A stretch of DNA of 64,000 bases. It comes from Desmodesmus armatus. Its lineage: Eukaryota > Chlorophyta > Chlorophyceae > Sphaeropleales > Scenedesmaceae. Location: the NCBI GenBank assembly GCA_007449985.2, contig VIIQ02000743.1:62001-126000 (forward strand), read 5' to 3'. A program made the position numbers and the translations under genes. Positions within the stretch are counted from its first letter, which is position 1, and each line of letters opens with the position of its first letter. Shown in pieces: positions 23,390 through 32,918 of this stretch. The notes below the pieces were generated by a model. That model searched no databases, was not told the DNA's origin, and saw nothing but the letters and a program-made list of their open reading frames with translations.

Positions 23390-24040
23390 AAGCCCGTGTG
23401 GCGCCAATTGCTGGAGTCCCACACTGACCATGACAACCCTGAAGTGGCACAGCGGGCAGCTGCAGGGCTGTTGGCGTGACAGTTATCAGCATTTCTTTTG
23501 CAGCCAAGGGCCCTGTTGTGCTGCCTTGCAGCAGCTGTTACAGCGACATGTGCTGCCAGCGCATAGCACCAGTGGCGGGGTGCTGTGGAATGGGTAGCTG
23601 TTGTCGTGTTGTGTTGTGTTTGGTGTGATATTTTGGTGGCATTACCTTGGCCATGACAATACTGCAGTGACACAGTAGGCAGCCGCAGGACTGATTCAAG
23701 CTGTTGGAGTGAGCTCACTCAAGTGGTTTTGCCCGTGTTTTTGCAATCAAAAGCTCTGCTGTGCTGTGCCATCTTACAGCAGTTGCATGTTCTGGTGAGC
23801 GGGTGACTGCAAGGATATCATGTTAAGCAGTGTGGGGCCGAGTGGGGTGACTGCAAATGTTTCCTTGTTGTCATGTTGAAGTGAAATTGTGGTGCTACTG
23901 TTGCTCCAAGTGGTGTCGTGGGAGCGGGCAGCAGGGCTGTTGGGGCTGTTGTGTGGCTGCCACAGCTGGTGCATGGTCATTTGTGCCGCGGTCGCATGCA
24001 GCACACGCTCTGCAACGGGCCCTCTGTTGTCATAGGGTGA
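23390..24040 (+). repeat. Three degenerate exon-like repeats (armadillo-like AAAGLL motif)
   Basis: Around 23425 a frame reads SHTDHDNPEVAQRAAAGLLA; around 23655 a diverged copy reads HDNTAVTQ, stop, AAAGLIQAV; around 23925 only the AAGLLG core remains. Between the first two, matched tracts encode ALLCCL-type stretches. The first copy is also present in the inverted duplicate near 17100. NPEVAQRAAAGLL resembles the helix-3 region of armadillo repeats, but this is a weak resemblance. The array lies downstream of the F-box/LRR frame and may be its decayed 3' exons. Confidence 0.5.
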
Positions 24041-25076
24041 TGTGTTTGACTTGACCTTGTAGGCCGTGCTGCATGCCGTGCCCATTACTCTGCAGGACTC
24101 AGGCTGCTTTTGCATGCAACCAAGCTCGCTAGGGTTTTGGTGTGGTATAAGGACGACTCACAATGAGGTGTGATGTACCTGGCCACACAATGATTGTGGG
24201 CCGCCAGTTGGGTTGCAAGTGCTATCAGATCTGTACAGCTGCAAATTTCAATGGGTGGTCCCTGCAGGGTGTGATTGGCTGTGCGTATACTTGGTTCATT
24301 ATAGGCTGCACAAATCCACTCGTAGTTCCAACTTTTGCGCAAGTCCCAGCCGTTGGGAATTGGTCTGAGCAGACTGGCCAGGGCAGCACGAACAACCTTG
24401 TTCCCATACTGCTGACAACTCAACATGGTAACAACCTCTGCTGCTACACTGCTAGTAGTGCAAACTCACTCCTTGAGAGAAACAAGAGACGCAGATGGCA
24501 CGCAAATGCACATGACCAATGGCCCAGTCGCGCAAATCAATGCCACCTTCTCATGCACCTGCACTCTGCACTGCCACGCCCTAACAACACGGAAGAGGTC
24601 TGCGAAGCAGAAAGCATCACAAAGCAGACTGGTTGTGCCAGTATGAAGCGGACCAGGGGTCTGCTGTGCAGGCCCTCAACTCACAAATGCCCTTCCAGCT
24701 GAGCTTGACGTGCACTAACATAGGCCAAGGTCAAGCCAGCAGCGGCTGTGTCAACTGCGTCAAACTGCATCAACCCGTGCTTCAACCAACTGCATCAACT
24801 TTACTAGCTGCTGTTACACCAACACGGTGCACCATCTGGCAGCACTTGGACTCCAAGCCACTCAAAACAGCATCAACTGCTTTGGCACAAGCAACCCAAC
24901 TGAGGAACACCACTACAACTGCACCTACTGCCTTGTACCACCCGGTACATCATGGTGGTACTGCTACGGTGAGATGAAGCCAGCAAGCTGTTGCAAACGT
25001 ACCACAAATACATGCAGCAGAGACACAACAAGCCCTACCACAAAACACTGGCCATACACCCTGACAAGCAAACCCT

Positions 25077-25109
<33 letters not shown>

Positions 25110-27290
25110 AGCCAAGGGTCGAGTCCAAGGAAGCATTGCTGCTGCAACCCTCCAGTGCAAAGTGACCTAAGCTTCTGCCGCACAGCTATTAGTCGAGGAT
25201 GTGTGGCAGCCAGCGGCTGACCCGCTGTCTCGCGCTCAGCTTGCTGCTAACAGCACCCGGCATGGCAGTGCACAATCCAGAGCAAAGCAGTGGGGCACGT
25301 GCTGTTGCCTCAGTACTGAGAATCATACAACAAACGGGACTCCATGGTATGTTGCGCACACCGCTGCCCAGCCTACCCCCTACGCTTTGCACAATTGGAG
25401 TGACTCGGACGCAGACGCACCATGGAATGCAAGGTGCATTGTGCAGCCAGTAACAACATGTGCACAGCTGCAGCACACAGCACCCCAGCCTGGTGGTGAG
25501 CACACTGCAAGTTGTTTGTCTTCAACTACGATCGCACCTTCGATGGCATTCAAGGACCATTCCTGGAGCACAACATCACATGCCGCATGCTCAAAGGCAC
25601 GCAAGGGCCAGGATGGGTACCCGGTTGTGCAGCATGTGCAAGCAGGGCCTGGCACAGGTTCCGCCATGCTGAACGCAGCACCACGAATTGACCCACAAAC
25701 CACCCACACCATCAGATAACATTCATCACGAAACTCCTGGCAACAACAAGCTGGTTCCTCACACACCTCACCATACCAGTCAAACTGAGGAGCGCATCAG
25801 CCCAAGCTGCTGCATCAACAGCTTGAACAGCCTTTCACTGCTGAGTACAAACTGACGCCTATACAAACTTCAATTTGCTGCAGCAACCAACCTACCAGTC
25901 CAGCCCAGCGTACTGGAAGGTACCAAGTCTGCTTGTCAATCCACCACAGCCTTCAACTCACATTTGCACCAGTAGGTGACCCTGGGGTGTACCATCAGCT
26001 GCCAAGGCCAGTGTGCAATTGCTCTATGAACTGCCACTCCACAAGCTGTTGTTACACCGACACGATGCACCATCTGACACCACCTGTGAGGCACGCACTG
26101 CAAAGCCAGCTGCTGTGACAAACCGAGGAACACCACCACCTGGCCATTGTTGCTGCACGTATGGCCTTGTCGTGGCGACGGTGCACGAATTGTGTGCAAC
26201 TTAGACGGACCAGACTTCAAAGGCAGACCAGTCTACCCAACATAACCACCTGTTCAGCCCCAGCCTGACTAGCATGACAAAAAAAACTGCCTGGTGCCCC
26301 AACCCTCCAACTATACATGCCACAACAGCGCCCGGCGGAAGTTCCAGGCCGAAGGATGCAGAAGAGAAATTACCCCTCTTTATGAAGACAACACAAAGGC
26401 AGCGCGACAACGGCGCTTCCAAATCCCCCTCCAGCGTCCTCCAGAGCGTAGAGACAGAATTGACACCCCCCCCTAAAACCAGTAGGCAGAAAACCATGTG
26501 CCCCAGCTCGATATGTCGCCGCCTGCCGCCCAAAGGCACTGCTGCACACAATGGAGTAGCCAACAGCCACAGGAGACCCTGAGCCAGGCTTCAGACTCGC
26601 CACTGCATGCCAGCAGCATGGCGACTGCTGCTGCTACATCAAGCCCGCATGCCATTGACAACGTACTACAAGTATATGCAGCACAGATACGCCACAAGCA
26701 CTACCACAAACAACCCGCTTCATACGCCCAAGCCCTAGGTCGAGAAGCCAAGGTAGCATATGCACAAACACAATGCAAGGGGCCTGAATGGCTGAATAAT
26801 CTCACTCTCCTCAGCAGCAGCTCTGAAAGAATGAGCATGTGTACCAGCCAGTAACTGACCGCAGCCTAGCGCTACGAACATGCTGCTGGCAACAGCGCCA
26901 GGTGCGGTAGCGCACAGTGCAGAGGCGATCCTGCATGCGTGATGCATTCAGGCACATGCTGTTGCCTTGGCATGCTGCAACATACCAGAATCCAAGGTAT
27001 GGTCCACACACACTCACACACTGCTGGCCCACCCTACACCTGTTGCTGTGGGCATTGGGTGTGACCAGGCAGCAGACTGACCGGGCAATGCACGGTGGGT
27101 CGTGCAGCCAGTGAGAAGAAGTGCACAGCTGTGCGCAGGATGCAGAGCACATACTGTATGTACATGCTTGATGCAGATCATGTATTTAACACCAGCACAA
27201 GGGCCAGGATGGTTCGTGAAACTTGCTTCCGAAGTATAAAGGACACGCTGTGCTCCCCTCAACAACTTGACAGCAGCAGCAGCAGCAGCT
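24041..27290. other. Dispersed-repeat region without a recognised gene
   Basis: Several diverged direct repeats are visible: 25280-25480 is related to 26950-27150 (GCACGTGCTGTTGCCT / GCACATGCTGTTGCCT and following ~190 bp), and a block with ACACCAACACGRTGCACCAT occurs near 24815 and 26050 and again near 29765 and 36265. A homopolymer of 30 G sits at 25078-25107. The open frames (for example 24163-24702) have no motif support. Confidence 0.5.
25078..25107. repeat. Homopolymer of 30 G
   Basis: Thirty consecutive G are seen on the plus strand. Length at this kind of tract is often uncertain in assemblies. Confidence 0.9.
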
Positions 27291-27524
27291 GATGCTCACA
27301 TCACCCATAAGACATGACAACAACCTTCAACTGCTGTGTTGGAGGACGATGAACATTGCTTGTGCCTGTACACACATATCCATACTGAACAAAACAAAAC
27401 ACCTCAGCTGCTGCATCAGCCAGCCTGCCAAACAAAACAGGTTAAGCTGCCGCAACCAACGCACACGTATACACACACAGAGAGCACCAGCGCAGCACAA
27501 CATATGGCAAAGGTACCAAGTACT

Positions 27525-28760
27525 TCAGCCAGACCTGTCACAACCCGAGCGCCTTGAGCGCTTTGGCCTTCCTGCCGCTGCTGCTGCTGGCGTGTCCGCC
27601 ACAGCAGACTTTGCTGTGCGCTTTGGGCGCCTGGCTGCTGGTTCTGCCGCTAGTGGTGCTGTGGCCGCCTCTGCAGCCGCTGCTGCTGCTGCCTCTGCGC
27701 TGGGAGCGATGGATGCCACACCAGCAACAGCAGCAGACGTGGCAGCTGTCCTGGCTGCCGCCACAGCTGCTTCACCCGCTGCTTCACTTGCTGCCTTACC
27801 CTCTGCCCCATCAAGCACTTCCCTTGCAGCCTTCACTGCAGCACTGACAGCAGCGGCGGTGATAGCTGCTGCACCCGCCTGCAGCTGCTGGTGGCTTCCT
27901 GCAATACCAATCAACAGCTGTTGTTGCCTGAGCGGCCACTGCACCTCCCTCTCCCTCGCCTTGTCTTCAGCAGCCTGCAACTGCCGCATCACTTCAGCTG
28001 CCACTGACCGATTATCCAGTTTGAGCAGTGCTGCGTGCCTGTTCTTTTCAGCATCGGCAGCCGAAAAACCGGCCGCAGAGTTCCGTCCTAAGAGAGCCTT
28101 TACCAAGACAAGTGATAGCCCTGCATTACCCGACCGTGCAGCTTCATCAGCTGCAGCCCCCAAGACCCAAGACTCCAACTGTGGAGCTGCCATCAGGACC
28201 TGCAAGGTCTCTGCATGACCATTGCGTGCCGCATAACACAGGGTCGTCATGTCTTCGTTTGCAGCGTTCACGTCTGCATGTGCGCTCAGCAGCAGCTGTA
28301 CCACAGCCGTATTGCCGTGTTCTGCCGCCAAGTGCAGGGCTGTCTGGCCCTCCGCAGTTGCAGCATTCACTGTTGCATGGGCAGTGAGCAGTGACTGCGC
28401 AACTGCAGAGTGCCCCTCCTGCGCCGCCAAGTGCAAGGCTGTCCAGCCATCTCCGTCAGCTGCATCAACAGCTGCATGTGCTGCCAGCAGCAGCGGTACC
28501 ACTGCAGCTTCGCCCTGCAGCGCCGCCAAATGCAGGGCTGTGAAGCCATCTGCATCAGCTGCATCCACTGCTGCCTGCGCACCCAGCAGCAGCTGCACCA
28601 GTGCTGCTTGACCGTGTGCCGCTGCCTTGTGCAGGGCTGTGCGGCCCCTCTCGTCTGCAGCATTCACTGCCACGCCTGCGAGCAAAAGCTGTTCTGCTGC
28701 TGTTGCGTCACCCAATACTGCTGCAAGATGGAATGCTACCCTAGCTTGTTCGTTTGCCAT
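27525..28760 (-). CDS. Ankyrin-repeat protein 1 (six repeats, Ala-rich C-terminus, basic tail)
   Basis: A single intronless frame of 411 residues. The ATG at 28760 (MANEQARVAFHLAAVLGD) was chosen because it aligns with the starts of the two paralogues; the frame is open 53 codons further up. Six ankyrin repeats span about residues 8-205 (for example GRTALHKAAAHGQAALVQLL). They are followed by a helical segment (EREVQWPLRQQQLLIGIAGS), a long Ala-rich region, and a basic tail (RPKRTAKSAVADTPAA, then GRPKRSRRSGCDRSG) that could act as a nuclear localisation signal. Ankyrin arrays bind proteins; the partner is unknown. It heads a three-gene family with the genes at 30169 and 36583. Confidence 0.85.
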   Translation of the reverse strand: MANEQARVAFHLAAVLGDATAAEQLLLAGVAVNAADERGRTALHKAAAHGQAALVQLLLGAQAAVDAADADGFTALHLAALQGEAAVVPLLLAAHAAVDAADGDGWTALHLAAQEGHSAVAQSLLTAHATVNAATAEGQTALHLAAEHGNTAVVQLLLSAHADVNAANEDMTTLCYAARNGHAETLQVLMAAPQLESWVLGAAADEAARSGNAGLSLVLVKALLGRNSAAGFSAADAEKNRHAALLKLDNRSVAAEVMRQLQAAEDKAREREVQWPLRQQQLLIGIAGSHQQLQAGAAAITAAAVSAAVKAAREVLDGAEGKAASEAAGEAAVAAARTAATSAAVAGVASIAPSAEAAAAAAAEAATAPLAAEPAARRPKRTAKSAVADTPAAAAAGRPKRSRRSGCDRSG

Positions 28761-29760
28761 CTCACTCCCTTGCCTAAAGATAAGGATGACGTGAGCTTTG
28801 AGCTGTGAGCTTTGAAAAGGAAGCGCCAAATTGTGCACACAAATGGGTTTGAAATGGATTGATCTGACCAAGAGACAGCAGATCGGACTGACTGGACACA
28901 CGATGTCAGCACCGTCCATATATGATGACAGTAATACAAGATGGCGGAGCGAAGTGAGTTGGCAAGAGCCTGTGCCCCTACAGGCCTCAGGGTTTCAGGC
29001 GAAACCTGCTTTCACATTCAGCAAACCAGAAGCATCCGTCCACCGTCGTCCTGAGCATGCAGATCAAGTTATGATTACTGCGAGGTTTTCAGCGCCGTGC
29101 CTTGCTAGTATGAGCAGCTGTGAGATACAGCATCTGCAGTACGCTTATTACACTGTAGAAGCAAGGCATGTGCGTCTAGCACCGGATTAATGCTTCCATG
29201 TATGAACTGCAGCACGTACGTGGCATCACTTTGCTGTGATCAGCGGGCATATGTGTCTAGCAGCTCACGCGCTCCCCCCACCCTCCTGCTCAGCAGAGGT
29301 GGCACCTCATAAGGTAGGCAGGACGTCTCAAGGGACCAATCCCACACCTCATACTCTCACATTCAAGGCTGACAGCGCACATATGTATGCAGCATGCAAC
29401 CTTTCTTAGACAACACATGTCGGTGTTTCACGGTGCCACACCTGGCTTGCGCATCACAGCAATGACTGCATCCAGCACCAGCAGACACTCCCTTCAGTGC
29501 CTGCCCACGTGGAAAAGACAGCCACATACAAAACATAACAGACACTGCATACATTCCAACCACAGAACCTCACATCACGATACATGTAGGCGGAGCCACA
29601 TACTACATATGCCCACTACGTGGCCCTGATCATTGCACATTGTCGATTGCCTGAAGCCTGCAAAATCAGAGGTGCACCTAGGCATGTAGGTGAGCTTCAG
29701 GTGCACCAGCCATTGTCAAGACTGACCCTGCAGCTGTTGCTGTCCAACTGCCCCAACTGC
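28761..29760. repeat. Upstream flank of ankyrin gene 1, duplicated in front of ankyrin gene 2
   Basis: Sequence from about 28880 to 29760 matches about 31470-32915 in order and orientation, with insertions in the latter. Shared landmarks include ACGATGTCAGCA, AAACCAGAAGCATCCGTCCA, CGCCGTGCCTTGC, GCAGGACGTCTCAAGG, CCAGCACCAGCAGACACTCC and CAGGTGCACCAGC. The first part presumably carries the promoter, so both copies may be similarly expressed. Confidence 0.8.
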
Positions 29761-30168
29761 TGGTACACCAACACAATGCACCATCCCACACCACCTGCAC
29801 TGCGAGGCCCTCACAGCAAAGCAACAGCTTTGACAAGCCAGCCCTGACAGCCCAACATATTACATTACAACCCAGCGCATGGGTCAAGATGGGTTTGAGA
29901 AATGTGTGAGCCTCCTTGCACAGGACAGATGATGCTGTGAACAACTACTCCTGACGGCAGCCTTGAAACAACTCTCAAAGGAGTCAAACCTCAACACGCT
30001 GTACAGTCCTGGTAGCCTATACACAACCATACCAACCAACATGACGAAACCCCTCAGCCCCAGCTGCATCAACAAGATAATCGCAAGCCAAAACAAAGTA
30101 AATATTGCTGCTGCACCTCACACACAGAGCACCAGCTCAGCAAAGCGTACAGCAAGGCACCAAGTACT
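29761..30168. other. Spacer between ankyrin genes 1 and 2
   Basis: It holds one copy of the dispersed repeat (ACACCAACACAATGCACCAT near 29768) and, at about 30110-30168, the block that immediately follows all three ankyrin genes (AGCACCAGC...CAAGTACTTCAGCCAGACCT). No separate gene seen. Confidence 0.5.
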
Positions 30169-31371
30169 TCAGCCAGACCTGTCGCAACCTGATCGCTTTG
30201 AGCGCTTTGGCCTTCCTGCTGCTGCTGCTGGCGTATCCGCCACAGCTGACCTTGCTGGACGTTTCTGTCGCCTGTCTGGTGGTGGTGGTGGTGCTGCTGC
30301 TGCTGCCTCTGCACCCGCTGCGCTGGGAGCGAGGGATGTCACGCCTGCAACAGCAGCAGATGCGGCAGCTGCCATGGCTGCCGCCAGAGCTACTTCACCC
30401 TCTGCTGTGCCCGCTGCCTTGCCCAGCTTTTCCATTGCAGCCTGCACCGCAGCATCTATTGCAGATGCATTCATGGCTGCTGCACCTGCCTGCAGCCGCT
30501 GCTCAGCTGCCCGCAGCTGCTGGTGGCTTCCTGCGATGCCAATCAGCAGCTGCTGCAGCTCTGGCCACTGCGCCTCCAGCTCCCTTACCCTGCGTTCAGC
30601 GGCCTGCAGCTGCTGCATCACAACAGCTGCTACTGGATCACCATCACACAAGCTGCGCATTGCAATTGCTGCTTTCCTGTCCTTTGCCCAGAAAGCCTTC
30701 AACAAAACAACTGACAGCTCTGCATGTCCAGCCAGTGTAGCTTCGTCAGCTGCAAACCCCAACACCCAAGATTCCAACTGTGGAGCTGTCATTAGAACCT
30801 GCAAGGTCTCTGCGTGACCATTGCGTGCTGCAAGACACAGTGGTGTGTCGGAAGCTGCATCTTGAGCGTTCACGTCTGCATGTGCGTTCAGCAGCAGCTG
30901 TACCACAGCCGTATGGCCGCGTTCTGCCGCCGAGTGCAGAGCTGTCCCGCCATCTGCGGAAGCTGCATCAACAGATGCATGTGCTCCCAGCAGTGAGCGC
31001 ACAGTATCAACATGCCCCTCCTGGGCTGCCAAGTGCAGGGCTGTCCAGCCACCTGCGGAAGCTGCATTAACAGCTGCATGTGCTGCCAGCAGCAGTGGCA
31101 CTGCAGCTTCGCCCTGCAGTGCTGCCAAATGCAGGGCAGTGAAGCCATCTGCATCAGCTGCATCCACTGCTGCCTGAGCACCCAGCAGCAGCTGTACCAG
31201 TGCAGCATGGCCACGAAATGCTGCCATGTGCAGAGCTGTGAGGCCCTGTTCGTCTGCAGCATTCACTGCCACGCCTGCGAGCAGAAGCTGTTCCGCTGCT
31301 GTTGCGTCACCCGTTGCTGCTGCAAGATACAATTCCAACCTAGCTACTTTCGTAGCTAGGTCGTTTTCCAT
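30169..31371 (-). CDS. Ankyrin-repeat protein 2 (paralogue of protein 1)
   Basis: An intronless frame of 400 residues starting MENDLATKVARLELYLAAAT. Six ankyrin repeats occupy about residues 10-205; the third lacks one residue in its second helix (EAAVPLLLAAH versus EAAVVPLLLAAH in protein 1). The helical segment ELEAQWPELQQLLIGIAGS, an Ala-rich stretch with PPPPP, and the tail GRPKRSKRSGCDRSG follow, as in the paralogues. Protein 2 is much closer to protein 1 than to protein 3, and its flanks match those of gene 1, so the pair arose by a recent segmental tandem duplication of about 2.6 kb. Confidence 0.85.
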   Translation of the reverse strand: MENDLATKVARLELYLAAATGDATAAEQLLLAGVAVNAADEQGLTALHMAAFRGHAALVQLLLGAQAAVDAADADGFTALHLAALQGEAAVPLLLAAHAAVNAASAGGWTALHLAAQEGHVDTVRSLLGAHASVDAASADGGTALHSAAERGHTAVVQLLLNAHADVNAQDAASDTPLCLAARNGHAETLQVLMTAPQLESWVLGFAADEATLAGHAELSVVLLKAFWAKDRKAAIAMRSLCDGDPVAAVVMQQLQAAERRVRELEAQWPELQQLLIGIAGSHQQLRAAEQRLQAGAAAMNASAIDAAVQAAMEKLGKAAGTAEGEVALAAAMAAAASAAVAGVTSLAPSAAGAEAAAAAPPPPPDRRQKRPARSAVADTPAAAAGRPKRSKRSGCDRSG

Positions 31372-32914
31372 CTCAATCCCTTGCTGAAGATAACAATGGC
31401 TTGATCTGCAAAGCGCCGGGTTGTGCAATGGGGGGATGAAAAGGATTGATCTGCCCAAGAGAATGCACTTGAATGGACACCTCTCACGATGTCAGCATCG
31501 ACCAGATAGAATGACCAGAATACACGAAGCGAAGACAGTTGGCAACAGCTTGTGCACCTACAAGCCTCATGGTTTTCAGGTGAGATCAAGGAAATCCTTC
31601 CAAACCAGCAGAGCAAACCAGAAGCATCCGTCCACCTGAAGATGCCAAGCAAAGTGTGACGATCGCGTGGTTTGCGCGAGCGCCGTGCCTTGCGAGTTTG
31701 AGCAGCTACCTCTCAGATACCGCATCGGCAGTACGCTTACAGCAAGATGGAGGCGGCATTTGCGTCTATCACCGAATTCAGGCTCCTACGTTTGAACAGC
31801 AGCATGCACTCGGCATCAGTTTGGTGTGATCAGTGGGCTCAGGGGCACACCGCACTGTGCGCTGTGCCCTGAGCTGAACTCTTTCTCACACTTTGCGCAG
31901 GCCTCTTAATTCTCCATCATGCAAGCATGAAGTTGGTCTATTGAGTTGACTCTTTTGAGCAGGGAATACCATACGCTTGGCTGTCAAGAGTCGCGGACAG
32001 CTGAATTTGGCGTCTAGCAGCACCCATGCATGTGGGGCGCACAATGGTTGCTAGCCAGCACTAAAACCCAAGCCACAAGATGCACTGGACCTCAACCGTC
32101 AACAAGCACCATCTGATCAGTCCACTAAGCAAGCCGCACACTGCAGCATCGCCCATCGCAGAGCGCACAACCACTATGCTCAGCGCTGTTGCAGACAGTA
32201 GAGCACAAAGCACGGTGGCAGCTGTCATCGGTGTTTGGCGCTCAGGCGACATGAGCGCAAGACGCTAGCAGCTCACGGGCTCCCCCCACCCCCCTGCTGT
32301 GCCTCATGAGATGAGCAGGACGTCTCAAGGCACCAATGTCCAACACCTCAACACTCACATAGTAAAGGCTAACAGCGCACATGCACCATGCAACCTTGTC
32401 TGGACAACGCGCATCTGTGTTCTTTGCCACACCTAGCTTGTGCATCACAGCGATGGACATCCAGCACCAGCAGACACTCCCTTCAGTGCCTGCCCAACTG
32501 AGCTACACACACCACCAATCACACCAGATGTTGCATGCATTTTAAACACAGAACCTCACACCACGGCGCAGGCGACGCACTGCAAATCCAATCGGAGCAT
32601 TTTAATCCCACCCAGAAATCCCAAGGCGTCACTCACAATCCCAACCAACACAAAATCTACAGCTCAGTTTGATGCTAGCTACAACCAAGGCAAGCTTGGG
32701 GCTGTGAGTGCAACCACACTTTGTGAGAGCCACCGAGCAAACAAACGATACATGTAGGTGGGAGCACGTGATCACGTGATACACACCATGTGGCCCAGAT
32801 CACTGCCCCCTTGTCAACCGCTTGAAGCCTGCAACGCACAGGCGCACCCAGGAGTGTAGGTGACTTCAGGTGCACCAGCAACTGCCAAAACCAACCCTGC
32901 AGCTGTTGCTGCCC
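31372..32914. repeat. Upstream flank of ankyrin gene 2 (second copy of the duplicated block)
   Basis: This is the counterpart of 28880-29760, longer by several insertions, for instance around 31850-32270. Near 32768-32783 it contains the short palindrome CACGTGATCACGTG. Homology to the first copy runs up to GCAGCTGTTGCTG just before 32915, where an LTR element interrupts it. Confidence 0.75.
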
Positions 32915-32918
32915 CAAA

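Noticed and set aside
24163..24702. 179-codon plus-strand frame
   Set aside because: No motif, repeat-rich surroundings and no splice partners.
27292..28218. 308-codon plus-strand Ala/Ser-rich frame
   Set aside because: It is the shadow of ankyrin gene 1 read on the opposite strand; the minus frame has regular ankyrin repeats. The same applies to 29963-30817.
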